Part shown: one piece after another, positions 7,504 to 13,531 of the stretch | How the letters are laid out: every line of letters begins with the position of its first letter | Numbering within the stretch: the first letter of the stretch is position 1 | NCBI GenBank assembly: GCA_964573795.1 | Contig: CAZNMF010000028.1 | Coordinates: 1-20,185, forward strand | DNA: 20,185 bases | Source: CAZNMF01 sp964573795 | GTDB taxonomy: Bacteria > Acidobacteriota > Vicinamibacteria > Vicinamibacterales > SCN-69-37 | Reading direction: 5' to 3' | Made by a program: the position numbers and the translations under genes | Notes under the pieces: model-generated | Databases searched by the model: none | What the model was told of the DNA's origin: nothing | What the model saw: the letters and a program-made list of their open reading frames with translations, nothing else

Positions 7504-8454
7504 ATGACTGCTTCCGATCCTCGCGAGGCCTCGGGCTCTGGCGCCACTCGAGCGGACCGTCGTCGTCTCGGCGAGATTCTCGTGGCGGGTGGAGCCGTCA
7601 CGGAGACCCAGCTCGAGCGCGCGCTCGCCGAACAGGCCCGCCTGCAATTGCCGCTCGGACAGACGCTGCTGAAGCTCGGCTACACGACGGACGAGATCAT
7701 GCGGCAGGCGCTGAGCTCGCAGCTCGGCGTGCCGTACATCGATCTGCAGCACGTCATCATCGATCGATCGCTCGCCGATCTGGTCGATCGCGATTTCGCG
7801 CGGCAGCACGCGCTCTTCCCCGTCGCGCGCATCGGCCGCACGCTGACGATCGCGATGGACGACCCGACGCAGACCGCCGTCGTCGACGAGCTTGCCGCCG
7901 CGACGTCGCACACCGTCACCGTCGTCACCTCGTCTGCGGACGCGATTCAACGCGCGCTTTCGCGGCTGTACGAGAAGACGTCGGCGAAGGCGCCGGCAGC
8001 GGGCGGCGCCGGCGAGGCGGCGACGTCACGCGCGATCTCGCTGCCGAAAGCGACGCACGGCTACGCGGCGCTGCTGGGACTGACGACGTTCGAGCTGCCG
8101 GAGCTGCTGCGCGCGATCGACGGCGGGCTCGCGTACAACGCGTTCGAGCACTTCGCGCGGGAGACGGGCCTGGACGAAGGGCGGCTGGCCGCGTTCGCCG
8201 ACATCGGCGCGCGCACGCTCGCCGCGCGTCATGACGAAGGCCGCTTCAGCCGCGACGAGTCCGATCGGCTCGTCCGCGCGGCGCGCATCCTCGGCGCCGC
8301 GCTCGATCTGTTCCACGGCGATCGCGCCACCGCCGTCGCGTGGCTGACGAGCAGCCAGCCGGTGCTCGGCGGTCAGGCCCCGATTGCGCTCGGCCGCACG
8401 GATCTCGGCGCGCGCGAAGTCGAGCGCGCGCTCGCGGCGTTGACGAAGGGCTGA
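7504..8454 (+). CDS. MshEN (c-di-GMP-binding) domain fused to an Xre/MbcA/ParS-type antitoxin domain
   Basis: The 316-residue protein has two recognisable parts. Residues about 20-155 form an MshEN (GspE/PilB N-terminal) domain. Residues 21-44 match the 24-residue c-di-GMP motif RLGxxhhxxGhhxxxxhxxhLxxQ at every fixed position. After a 5-residue spacer, residues 50-73 match a second copy except for Pro in place of the leading Arg. No ATPase domain follows. After an Ala/Gly linker, residues about 178-316 match the Xre/MbcA/ParS (DUF2384) family: an Xre-like helical bundle with 'GARTLAARHDEGRFS', then 'ESDRLVRAARIL' (252-263), 'AVAWLTSSQPVLGG' and a final 'GAREVERAL'. Such domains normally neutralise RES toxins, but no RES gene is adjacent. 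The protein could be a c-di-GMP-responsive regulator. The gene is divergent from the GDPD-like gene and has no clear Shine-Dalgarno sequence. Confidence 0.85.
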   Translation: MTASDPREASGSGATRADRRRLGEILVAGGAVTETQLERALAEQARLQLPLGQTLLKLGYTTDEIMRQALSSQLGVPYIDLQHVIIDRSLADLVDRDFARQHALFPVARIGRTLTIAMDDPTQTAVVDELAAATSHTVTVVTSSADAIQRALSRLYEKTSAKAPAAGGAGEAATSRAISLPKATHGYAALLGLTTFELPELLRAIDGGLAYNAFEHFARETGLDEGRLAAFADIGARTLAARHDEGRFSRDESDRLVRAARILGAALDLFHGDRATAVAWLTSSQPVLGGQAPIALGRTDLGAREVERALAALTKG

Positions 8455-8455
8455 C

Positions 8456-8497
8456 GCAGGCTGCGGTCTGCGGGCGGCCGTCTGCCGGCTGCGGGCT
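8456..8497. repeat. Heptanucleotide tandem repeat, 6 units of about GCSGKCT
   Basis: Six 7-bp units (GCAGGCT, GCGGTCT, GCGGGCG, GCCGTCT, GCCGGCT, GCGGGCT) start one base after the MshEN-ParS stop codon. Their reverse complement (AGCCCGC and variants) is the unit of the array at 11275-11302, so the two arrays are the same family in opposite orientation. Confidence 0.75.
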
Positions 8498-8501
8498 GCA
8501 C

Positions 8502-8521
8502 GCCGGGTCTGAAGACCCGGC
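8502..8521. repeat. Single hairpin, 9-bp arms with GA loop
   Basis: GCCGGGTCT (8502-8510) pairs exactly with AGACCCGGC (8513-8521). The GA loop and arm layout resemble the right hairpin of the twin-hairpin element. It lies between two convergent genes and may limit transcription in both directions; no T-tract is seen. Confidence 0.75.
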
Positions 8522-8555
8522 CTACAACTGCGTTGAGTCCGCAGCCGAGAGCGCC

Positions 8556-8587
8556 CCTTGGTCCCCTGGTCCCCTCGTCCCTTCGTC
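8556..8587. repeat. Octanucleotide tandem repeat, 4 units of CCYTSGTC
   Basis: Four contiguous 8-bp units (CCTTGGTC, CCCTGGTC, CCCTCGTC, CCTTCGTC) are the same family as the array at 955-1018. The last unit overlaps the stop codon (8586-8588) of the minus-strand secreted-protein gene, so the repeat forms the gene's 3' boundary. Confidence 0.85.
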
Positions 8588-9050
8588 AGCTTTTCTTGTA
8601 CGTGGCTTTCGACGTGACCGGTCCGCCGCCGCCCTGAAAATCCGGACGCGTGGACTCGATGAGCAGGCTGCCGTCGGCGGCCAGCGACCACACCTGCTTG
8701 ACCTCGAAGCTCTGTCCGCCGAAGTCTGAGGAGGTCGTCAACACGAGCTTGTCGCCGTCCCACGCGAGCTTTCTGGTTCGATCGAGCGTGTTGCCGTTGA
8801 AGTCGAGCGGGCTCTTCCCCTCAGTACCGTCGAGGTTGTAGGTGGTCTTGAGCTCGCCCATCTGCCCCGTCGCGGTGACGGTCAGGATCTTCTCGTCCTG
8901 CGCCACGGCAATGGCAGGCGAGACGAATGCGTCGCCGGCGGCATCCGACGCGAGCTTCCAGCTTCCGGTGAACGACGGCTTCGCCTGCGCGGCGAGGCCG
9001 GCGACGAGCGACACGACGAGCAAGGCCGAACCGATCGACAAACGCTTCAT
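8586..9050 (-). CDS. Small secreted protein of unknown function
   Basis: The 154-residue protein begins with a clear Sec signal peptide (MKRLS then a hydrophobic core, probable cleavage after AQA at residue 23). The mature part starts 'KPSFTGSWKL', a beginning I associate with small exported beta-rich proteins common in Acidobacteriota. I chose the ATG at 9050 over an in-frame ATG nine codons upstream because it directly begins the signal peptide and has AGGAG seven bases before it. The rest alternates polar strands with Gly and Thr, suggesting a small lipocalin-like or beta-sandwich fold, but no motif gives a function. It is transcribed alone, convergent with the MshEN-ParS gene. Confidence 0.8.
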   Translation of the reverse strand: MKRLSIGSALLVVSLVAGLAAQAKPSFTGSWKLASDAAGDAFVSPAIAVAQDEKILTVTATGQMGELKTTYNLDGTEGKSPLDFNGNTLDRTRKLAWDGDKLVLTTSSDFGGQSFEVKQVWSLAADGSLLIESTRPDFQGGGGPVTSKATYKKS

Positions 9051-9084
9051 GGGTAGCTCCTGGGGGGAACTATACATGGCTCGC

Positions 9085-9158
9085 GGCTTGGGGCTTGGGG
9101 GTGGCTTAGGGCTTGGGGCTTCGGGCTTGGGGCTTACGACTTACGGCTTACGGCTTAC
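9085..9158. repeat. Heptanucleotide tandem repeat, 10 units of GGCTTRS type
   Basis: Ten 7-bp units (GGCTTGG, GGCTTAG, GGCTTCG, later GGCTTAC and one GACTTAC) are interrupted once by 4 bp at 9099-9102. The units shift from GGCTTGG at the left to GGCTTAC at the right, as expected from local duplication. The array lies just upstream of the secreted-protein gene on its 5' side. Confidence 0.85.
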
Positions 9159-9165
9159 GCAGGCC

Positions 9166-9276
9166 AGGCTACGGGCGACGAGCTGCCCTTCGGAGGGCCG
9201 CACCTTCAGGTGCGGCCTACCGGGCGGCCACAAGGACCGCCCTACGGCAGGCTTCGGGCGACAGGCTACGGGCTAC
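9166..9276. repeat. Degenerate heptamers flanking twin-hairpin element copy 2
   Basis: AGGCTAC and GGGCGAC units lie at 9166-9179, and AGGCTTC, GGGCGAC, AGGCTAC, GGGCTAC at 9249-9276, on both sides of a twin hairpin at 9191-9247. The left hairpin has perfect 10-bp arms (9196-9205 with 9208-9217). Relative to copies 1 and 3, one base is changed in each arm so that pairing is kept. The right hairpin has 6-bp GGGCGG/CCGCCC arms. No gene was seen in this 282-bp spacer downstream of motB. Confidence 0.75.
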
Positions 9277-9332
9277 GGTATCCGGGGCCGCCCTCGTGAC
9301 GGCCCGTAATCCGTACCCGAAGCCGCGAAGTC

Positions 9333-10250
9333 CTAGGGCTTTGCGGTCGTGTCCGCCGGTGCAGCCGCGCTCATGCGCGGCGGGCCGGCCATGTCTTTCG
9401 GCACGAAGCCCGTGCCGGCCGCGGCGATCGAGGCCGGCGACGTCAGCCGCGCGCGCGCTTGGCGCTCCGCTTCGACGGCCGCCTGGCTGCGCACGACGAC
9501 GGACACGCGGCGGTTGCGCGGATCGAGCGGATTGTCGGGCACGCGCAGATCGGTCGCCGCGAACCCGCGCACCGCGCTGATCTGATTCTGCCGCAGCCCG
9601 TTGGTCGCGAGAATGCGACGCGCCGCGTTGGCGCGATCGCTCGAGAGCTCCCAGTTCGTGTACTGCCGGCCGCGCGAGTACTGCACCGCGTCGGTGTGAC
9701 CTTCGACGACGACGTCGTTCTCGAGCTGGCCGACTTCCGCGGCGATGATCGCGAGGATCTTCTCGGCGTCGGGCGCGAGCCGGCTGCTGCCGCTGTCGAA
9801 GAAGCTCGATCCGTTGTGATCGACGAGCTCGATGCGCAGCCCTTCTGACGTCACCGAGAACTCGACCTGGCTCCGCAGCGCCGCGAACCCCGACAGCTCG
9901 GACAGCCGATCGTGGATGTGGGTCGCCGCGGCGACCAGCGCGCGCTGCTCCGCTTCGATCGGGCCGTTGAACCGGCGCGCGACGACGGGCATGCCGGCGC
10001 TGTCGATCCCGCCGTTGCCCTGCGCGATGACGCTGTTCGACGTCTGCTGCGGCAGCAGGCCCGGCTCCTGGAAATAGCCGGCGACCGCGTCGCGGATGCG
10101 GCTGTCCTGCGACGCCAGCCACATGACGAGGAAGAACGCCATCATCGCGGTCACGAAGTCCGCGTACGCGACCTTCCATGCGCCGCCGTGATGGCCGTGC
10201 CCGCCGCTCTTGCGGCGGACGATGATGATGGGCTGTTCCTTGGCGCGCAT
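9333..10250 (-). CDS. motB: Flagellar stator protein MotB
   Basis: The 305-residue protein has a short basic cytoplasmic start, then the single MotB membrane helix 'WKVAYADFVTAMMAFFLVMWL'. Asp31 is the ion-binding residue expected there. A linker follows, then a C-terminal OmpA-like peptidoglycan-binding domain with 'VVVEGHTDAVQYSRG', 'NWELSSDRANAARRIL' and 'NRRVSVVV'. MotB pairs with MotA in the inner membrane, anchors to the cell wall and carries the ion that powers flagellar rotation. The helix sequence is close to classic proton-type MotB proteins. The gene starts 2 bp after the motA stop, so the two are coupled. The Ala/Pro-rich tail after the OmpA domain is longer than usual. Confidence 0.95.
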   Translation of the reverse strand: MRAKEQPIIIVRRKSGGHGHHGGAWKVAYADFVTAMMAFFLVMWLASQDSRIRDAVAGYFQEPGLLPQQTSNSVIAQGNGGIDSAGMPVVARRFNGPIEAEQRALVAAATHIHDRLSELSGFAALRSQVEFSVTSEGLRIELVDHNGSSFFDSGSSRLAPDAEKILAIIAAEVGQLENDVVVEGHTDAVQYSRGRQYTNWELSSDRANAARRILATNGLRQNQISAVRGFAATDLRVPDNPLDPRNRRVSVVVRSQAAVEAERQARARLTSPASIAAAGTGFVPKDMAGPPRMSAAAPADTTAKP

Positions 10251-10252
10251 GC

Positions 10253-11128
10253 CTACGCCGCGGCGGCCGACGCGTCACCGCGCGCAGCGCGGCAGAGCTT
10301 CTCCGTCTCGTCGAACGACGGCCGCACCTCTTCCGGAATGACGCGACGCGCGAACTCGATCGCGATCGCCGGCGCGAAGCCCTTGTGGATCGCGAGGATG
10401 CCCGCCTTGAGGCAGTGATCGATCACGAGCTCCTCTTCGACGCGGTGCTCCATGATCGCCGCCAGCGGCTGGATGAAGCCGTACGACAGAAGGATGCCGA
10501 GGAACGTGCCGACCAGCGCGGCGCCGACCTTGTGGCCGATCTCCGACGGCGGGCCGTCGATCGCCTGCATCGTGATGACGACGCCGAGCACGGCCGCGAC
10601 GATGCCGAGACCGGGCATCGCGTCGCCGACCTTGAGCAGCGTGGCCTGCGGCAGCATCGCTTCCTTGTGCCGCACCTCGAGGTCCTCGTACATCAGCGCT
10701 TCGAAATCGTGCGGCGAGATGCCGCCGACGATGATCACGCGCGCCGAGTCGGCAAGGAACGCGAGCGACTCGTGGCGCTTGAGGAAGCTCGGGTACTTCG
10801 ACAGCACGGGACTCTGCGCGGGGTTGTCGAAGTGCGACTCGAGCGCCATGACGCCCGTCGACTGCACGACGCGGAAGAGCTGGTACTGCATCACGAGCAG
10901 CTCGGCGAACTCCTTGCGGCCCGGCGCCGGCGTCAGCAGCCGCTTGAACTGCGTCACGAGCGCCTTGAGGATGGGCATCGGCGTGCTGGTCACGAGGATG
11001 CCGATCGCGGCGCCGCCGATGACGAGGAACTCCGCGGGCTGATTGAGGAGGTGGATCGCGCCGCCTTCCCAGGTGTATCCCCCGAGAACCGCGCCAATGA
11101 CGACGAGAGCGCCGACGAAAATGAGCAT
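10253..11128 (-). CDS. motA: Flagellar stator protein MotA
   Basis: This 291-residue protein has the full length and the four membrane helices of E. coli-type MotA. Helices lie at the N-terminus ('LIFVGALVVIGAVLGGYTW' and 'FLVIGGAAIGILVTS'). A long cytoplasmic loop includes 'ESHFDNPAQSPVL' and 'EDLEVRHKEA', and helices 3 and 4 follow at 'GDAMPGLGIVAAVLGVVI' and 'VGAALVGTFLGILLSYGFI'. It forms the ion-conducting stator ring with MotB and pushes on FliG in the rotor. It is preceded by a 188-bp spacer holding heptamer repeats, so it may have its own promoter or be read from the upstream operon. Confidence 0.95.
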   Translation of the reverse strand: MLIFVGALVVIGAVLGGYTWEGGAIHLLNQPAEFLVIGGAAIGILVTSTPMPILKALVTQFKRLLTPAPGRKEFAELLVMQYQLFRVVQSTGVMALESHFDNPAQSPVLSKYPSFLKRHESLAFLADSARVIIVGGISPHDFEALMYEDLEVRHKEAMLPQATLLKVGDAMPGLGIVAAVLGVVITMQAIDGPPSEIGHKVGAALVGTFLGILLSYGFIQPLAAIMEHRVEEELVIDHCLKAGILAIHKGFAPAIAIEFARRVIPEEVRPSFDETEKLCRAARGDASAAAA

Positions 11129-11191
11129 GGGCTGACTTGAGCGCGAGGGATCGCCGGCCCGTCACGCGTTCGCGGGGCGAAACACGGCGGA

Positions 11192-11208
11192 CAGAGGTCG
11201 ACCCTCTG
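11192..11208. promoter_or_regulatory. Small palindrome upstream of motA
   Basis: CAGAGG (11192-11197) and CCTCTG (11203-11208) form a 6-bp inverted repeat around TCGAC. It lies about 65 bp upstream of the motA start and could be an operator or leader hairpin. A GCCGAT sequence nearby on the minus strand resembles a sigma-28 -10 element but lacks a matching -35 box. Confidence 0.3.
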
Positions 11209-11237
11209 ACGCTTTCAAAATCGGCCCGGGGGGGAGG

Positions 11238-11302
11238 GGCTTGAGGCTTGAGGCGTGGGGCTTGAGGCGTGGGGAGCCCGTAGCCCGCAGCCTGCAGCCC
11301 GT
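11238..11302. repeat. Two adjoining heptanucleotide arrays between motB2 and motA
   Basis: Five 7-bp units (GGCTTGA, GGCTTGA, GGCGTGG, GGCTTGA, GGCGTGG) at 11238-11272 are followed by four units of AGCCYGY at 11275-11302. The second array is the reverse complement of the family at 8456-8497. The arrays end 14 bp from the motB2 stop codon. Confidence 0.8.
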
Positions 11303-11316
11303 CGCCGGGGTCTTCC

Positions 11317-12036
11317 CTACCTTGGTTCCTGTCCTGCCGCCGACGGATCGAGGATGACGATGTCGACGCGGCGGTTGCGGGCGCGGTGGTCGGGTGAATC
11401 GTTGGGCAATCGCGGGCGATATTCGGCATAGCCCGCCGCGGCGAGCCGGGACGCGTCCACTCCTCCCGCCTCGATCAGAAACTGCACGACCGTCGTCGCG
11501 CGCGCCGTCGACAGCTCCCAGTTCGACCCGAACTGCGCCGTGTGGATCGGCACGTCGTCGGTGTGCCCTTCGACGCGAATCTGGTTCGGCAGCGGCCGCA
11601 ACTGGTCGGCCATGTCGAGCATGACGCTGCGCGCGGCGTCGGAGAGCTCCGCGCGTCCCGCGGGAAACGATCCGGCCTCGGGCAGCGAGATCACCAGCCC
11701 GCGCACGCTCGTCGCCACTTCGACGCCCGGAAGATTGCCGTCGCGGCCGAGCACGGACTCGAGCGCGCGCTCGAGCGGCGACGGCTCCGGCGGCGCTGCG
11801 ACGATCGGGGCCGGCGGCGTGGCGGTCGCGGCCGGCGCAACGACCGCCGGCGCCGCGGTGGGCGCGTCGGCCTTGAGAGCCGCGTCGGCCGTCACCGGTG
11901 CGGCAAGCTTCGCCGCATACAGGCTCGCGAAGCAGGCGAAGAGCAGCGTCACGATGTCCGCGTATCCGAACAGCCAGCGATCGCCGGACGCGCGCAGCGC
12001 GTGCGGGCTGACGGAGATCACTCGTCGTCGCGTCAT
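11317..12036 (-). CDS. Second MotB-type stator protein (MotB2/MotD-like)
   Basis: The 239-residue protein has a short N-terminus, then the MotB-type helix 'RWLFGYADIVTLLFACFASLYA' with the expected ion-binding Asp27. A Pro/Ala-rich linker of about 50 residues follows, then a C-terminal OmpA-like domain with 'IRVEGHTDDVPIHTAQFGS', 'NWELSTARATTVV' and 'RNRRVDIVIL'. The sequence differs clearly from the other MotB in this window and is closer to the MotD/PomB-like layout. Its start overlaps the stop of motA2 by 4 bp (ATGA). Two stator sets in one cell usually allow use of different ions or loads; the ion used here cannot be told from sequence alone. Confidence 0.9.
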   Translation of the reverse strand: MTRRRVISVSPHALRASGDRWLFGYADIVTLLFACFASLYAAKLAAPVTADAALKADAPTAAPAVVAPAATATPPAPIVAAPPEPSPLERALESVLGRDGNLPGVEVATSVRGLVISLPEAGSFPAGRAELSDAARSVMLDMADQLRPLPNQIRVEGHTDDVPIHTAQFGSNWELSTARATTVVQFLIEAGGVDASRLAAAGYAEYRPRLPNDSPDHRARNRRVDIVILDPSAAGQEPR

Positions 12037-12818
12037 GCCGCTTCCGCCGCCGTGTAGCCCGGACGCTTGAGATTCAGATACCCCGCGAGCCGTTCCTCGA
12101 GCACGCCGGGCGACGCGCCGTCCCGCAGCGCGAGCACGCCGTCGATCACGAGCTCGCGGCGCAGCGCGTCCTGCCGTGCGCGCGCGCGCAGGCGCGTGGC
12201 GAGCGGCAGGAAGACGAGATTGGCGGCGCCAACGCCGAAGACCGTGGCGACGAACGCCGCGGCGATCCCCGATCCCACGCCCGGCGACGAGGAGAAGTGC
12301 TGCATCACGCGCATCAGGCCGAGCACGGCGCCGACGATGCCGAGCGTCGGCGCGTAGCCGGCCGCGGCCTCGAGCACCTGCGCGCGCTCTTCCTCGCGCT
12401 CCGCGATGACGCGCGCGTCGATCTCGATCGCCTCGCGCACGACCTGCAGCGGCAATCCGCTCACGGCCAGCGACAGCGCGCGCGCCAGGAACGTGTCGCC
12501 CATCTGCTCGATATCACGCTCGACCGCCGCCAGCCCCTGCCGCCGCGCCTTCCGCGCGTAGCCGATGAACGCCGGCACGAGCGTCTCGAGCGGCGCGGGC
12601 CGCCGCAGCAGATCGCCGACGCCCGCCAGCGCGCTCCGCAGCGCGCTGCCGGGAAAGCTGACGAGCAGCGCCGCCGCCGTGCCGCCGAAGACGACGGCCA
12701 GCGCCTCGGGCTGCGCGAAGATGCGGAGGTCGCCGCCCATCGACGTATGCGCCCATCCGACGACGACCGCGCCGAGCGCGAGTCCTACGATGCTGAGCCA
12801 TCCACTGCCGTAGCGCAT
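12033..12818 (-). CDS. Second MotA-type stator protein (MotA2/PomA-like)
   Basis: This 261-residue protein is the short type of MotA (PomA/MotC-like). The first two helices are at 'WLSIVGLALGAVVVGWA' and 'EALAVVFGGTAAALLVSF', with the cytoplasmic loop 'IEIDARVIAEREEERAQVLE' between. Helices 3 and 4 are at 'APTLGIVGAVLGLMRVM' and 'AAFVATVFGVGAANLVFLPL'. I chose the ATG at 12818 because it gives the normal start just before helix 1. It overlaps the stop codon of the cytidylyltransferase gene by one base (TAATG). The frame is open upstream, but that is the shadow of the sugar gene. The overlap ties the stator pair to the nonulosonate operon. Confidence 0.9.
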   Translation of the reverse strand: MRYGSGWLSIVGLALGAVVVGWAHTSMGGDLRIFAQPEALAVVFGGTAAALLVSFPGSALRSALAGVGDLLRRPAPLETLVPAFIGYARKARRQGLAAVERDIEQMGDTFLARALSLAVSGLPLQVVREAIEIDARVIAEREEERAQVLEAAAGYAPTLGIVGAVLGLMRVMQHFSSSPGVGSGIAAAFVATVFGVGAANLVFLPLATRLRARARQDALRRELVIDGVLALRDGASPGVLEERLAGYLNLKRPGYTAAEAA

Positions 12819-13531
12819 TACGCCCCCTGCTTGATGCGTTTGTGAACGACGGACCGCACGAGCCACGCGTCGGCCGCCTTGATGACGTCGACCAGCGGCG
12901 GAATGTCCCGGCCGCACTCCAGGCTCGCGTAGACGTCGCGAATGAACTCGAGATCTTCCGGCGTGTCGACCGTGAGCCTGAGGCCGGGCCGCCGCACGTC
13001 GCCCGGCGCGACGGCGCGCAGCGCGGTGAACCGCGGGTCGCGCCGCAGGAACGACGTGACGTGCTCGCGATCGTACGGATCGGTGACGAGCGCGTCGGCC
13101 CGCTCGAGCGCGTCGCGCGTCACGGCCTCCACGGCCGTGCCGATCGGCAGGCCGCACTCGACGACGTGATCGGCGCCGACGCGCTGGCGGAACGTGAGCG
13201 TGCGGCCGGGCGCGCCGACGTCGACGAGCGGGTTGTCGGCCGTCGCGCGGATGATCTCGTCGAACCCGTGCACCCGCGCGGCGTCGAGGTAGCGCATGAG
13301 CACGTCGTGCTCCGCGCCGCGGAACACGTCGACGCCCAGCTTGCGCGCCGCACGCTCCACCGCGTCGTCTTCCGGCTGCTCCGTCGTCGCGACGACGACT
13401 GGCAGGCCGCTGCGCTGGAGACGCGTGACGCAGTGGTCGAGAATCGTCCGGCTGCCGATCGGCGCGAGCACCTTGCCCGGAAGCCGCGTCGATCCCAGCC
13501 GTGCCTGCAGGATGATGCCCGTGCCGTTCAT
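12818..13531 (-). CDS. SpsF-like cytidylyltransferase (candidate CMP-nonulosonate synthetase)
   Basis: The 237-residue protein has the nucleotide-binding start 'IILQARLGSTRLPGK' (residues 6-20), 'VFRGAEHDVLMRY' (69-81), 'RATADNPLVD' (95-104) and a later 'LRLTVDTPEDLEFI'. These mark the SpsF branch of the CTP-transferase family. In flagellar and spore-coat glycan clusters such proteins probably transfer CMP to the nonulosonic acid made by the NeuB-type enzyme, the job PseF or NeuA does elsewhere. The branch is distinct from true PseF/NeuA, so the exact sugar is inference. The ATG at 13531 overlaps the stop of the ATP-grasp gene by one base (TGATG). Confidence 0.85.
   Translation of the reverse strand: MNGTGIILQARLGSTRLPGKVLAPIGSRTILDHCVTRLQRSGLPVVVATTEQPEDDAVERAARKLGVDVFRGAEHDVLMRYLDAARVHGFDEIIRATADNPLVDVGAPGRTLTFRQRVGADHVVECGLPIGTAVEAVTRDALERADALVTDPYDREHVTSFLRRDPRFTALRAVAPGDVRRPGLRLTVDTPEDLEFIRDVYASLECGRDIPPLVDVIKAADAWLVRSVVHKRIKQGA

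Noticed and set aside
7504..8454. The MshEN-ParS protein as part of a conventional toxin-antitoxin pair
   Set aside because: Neither neighbour has RES-domain size or motifs: one is a GDPD-fold protein, the other a secreted protein.
11211..11230. GCCGATTTT on the minus strand upstream of motA as a sigma-28 promoter
   Set aside because: Only the -10 part matches; there is no TAAA-like box at the right distance upstream.
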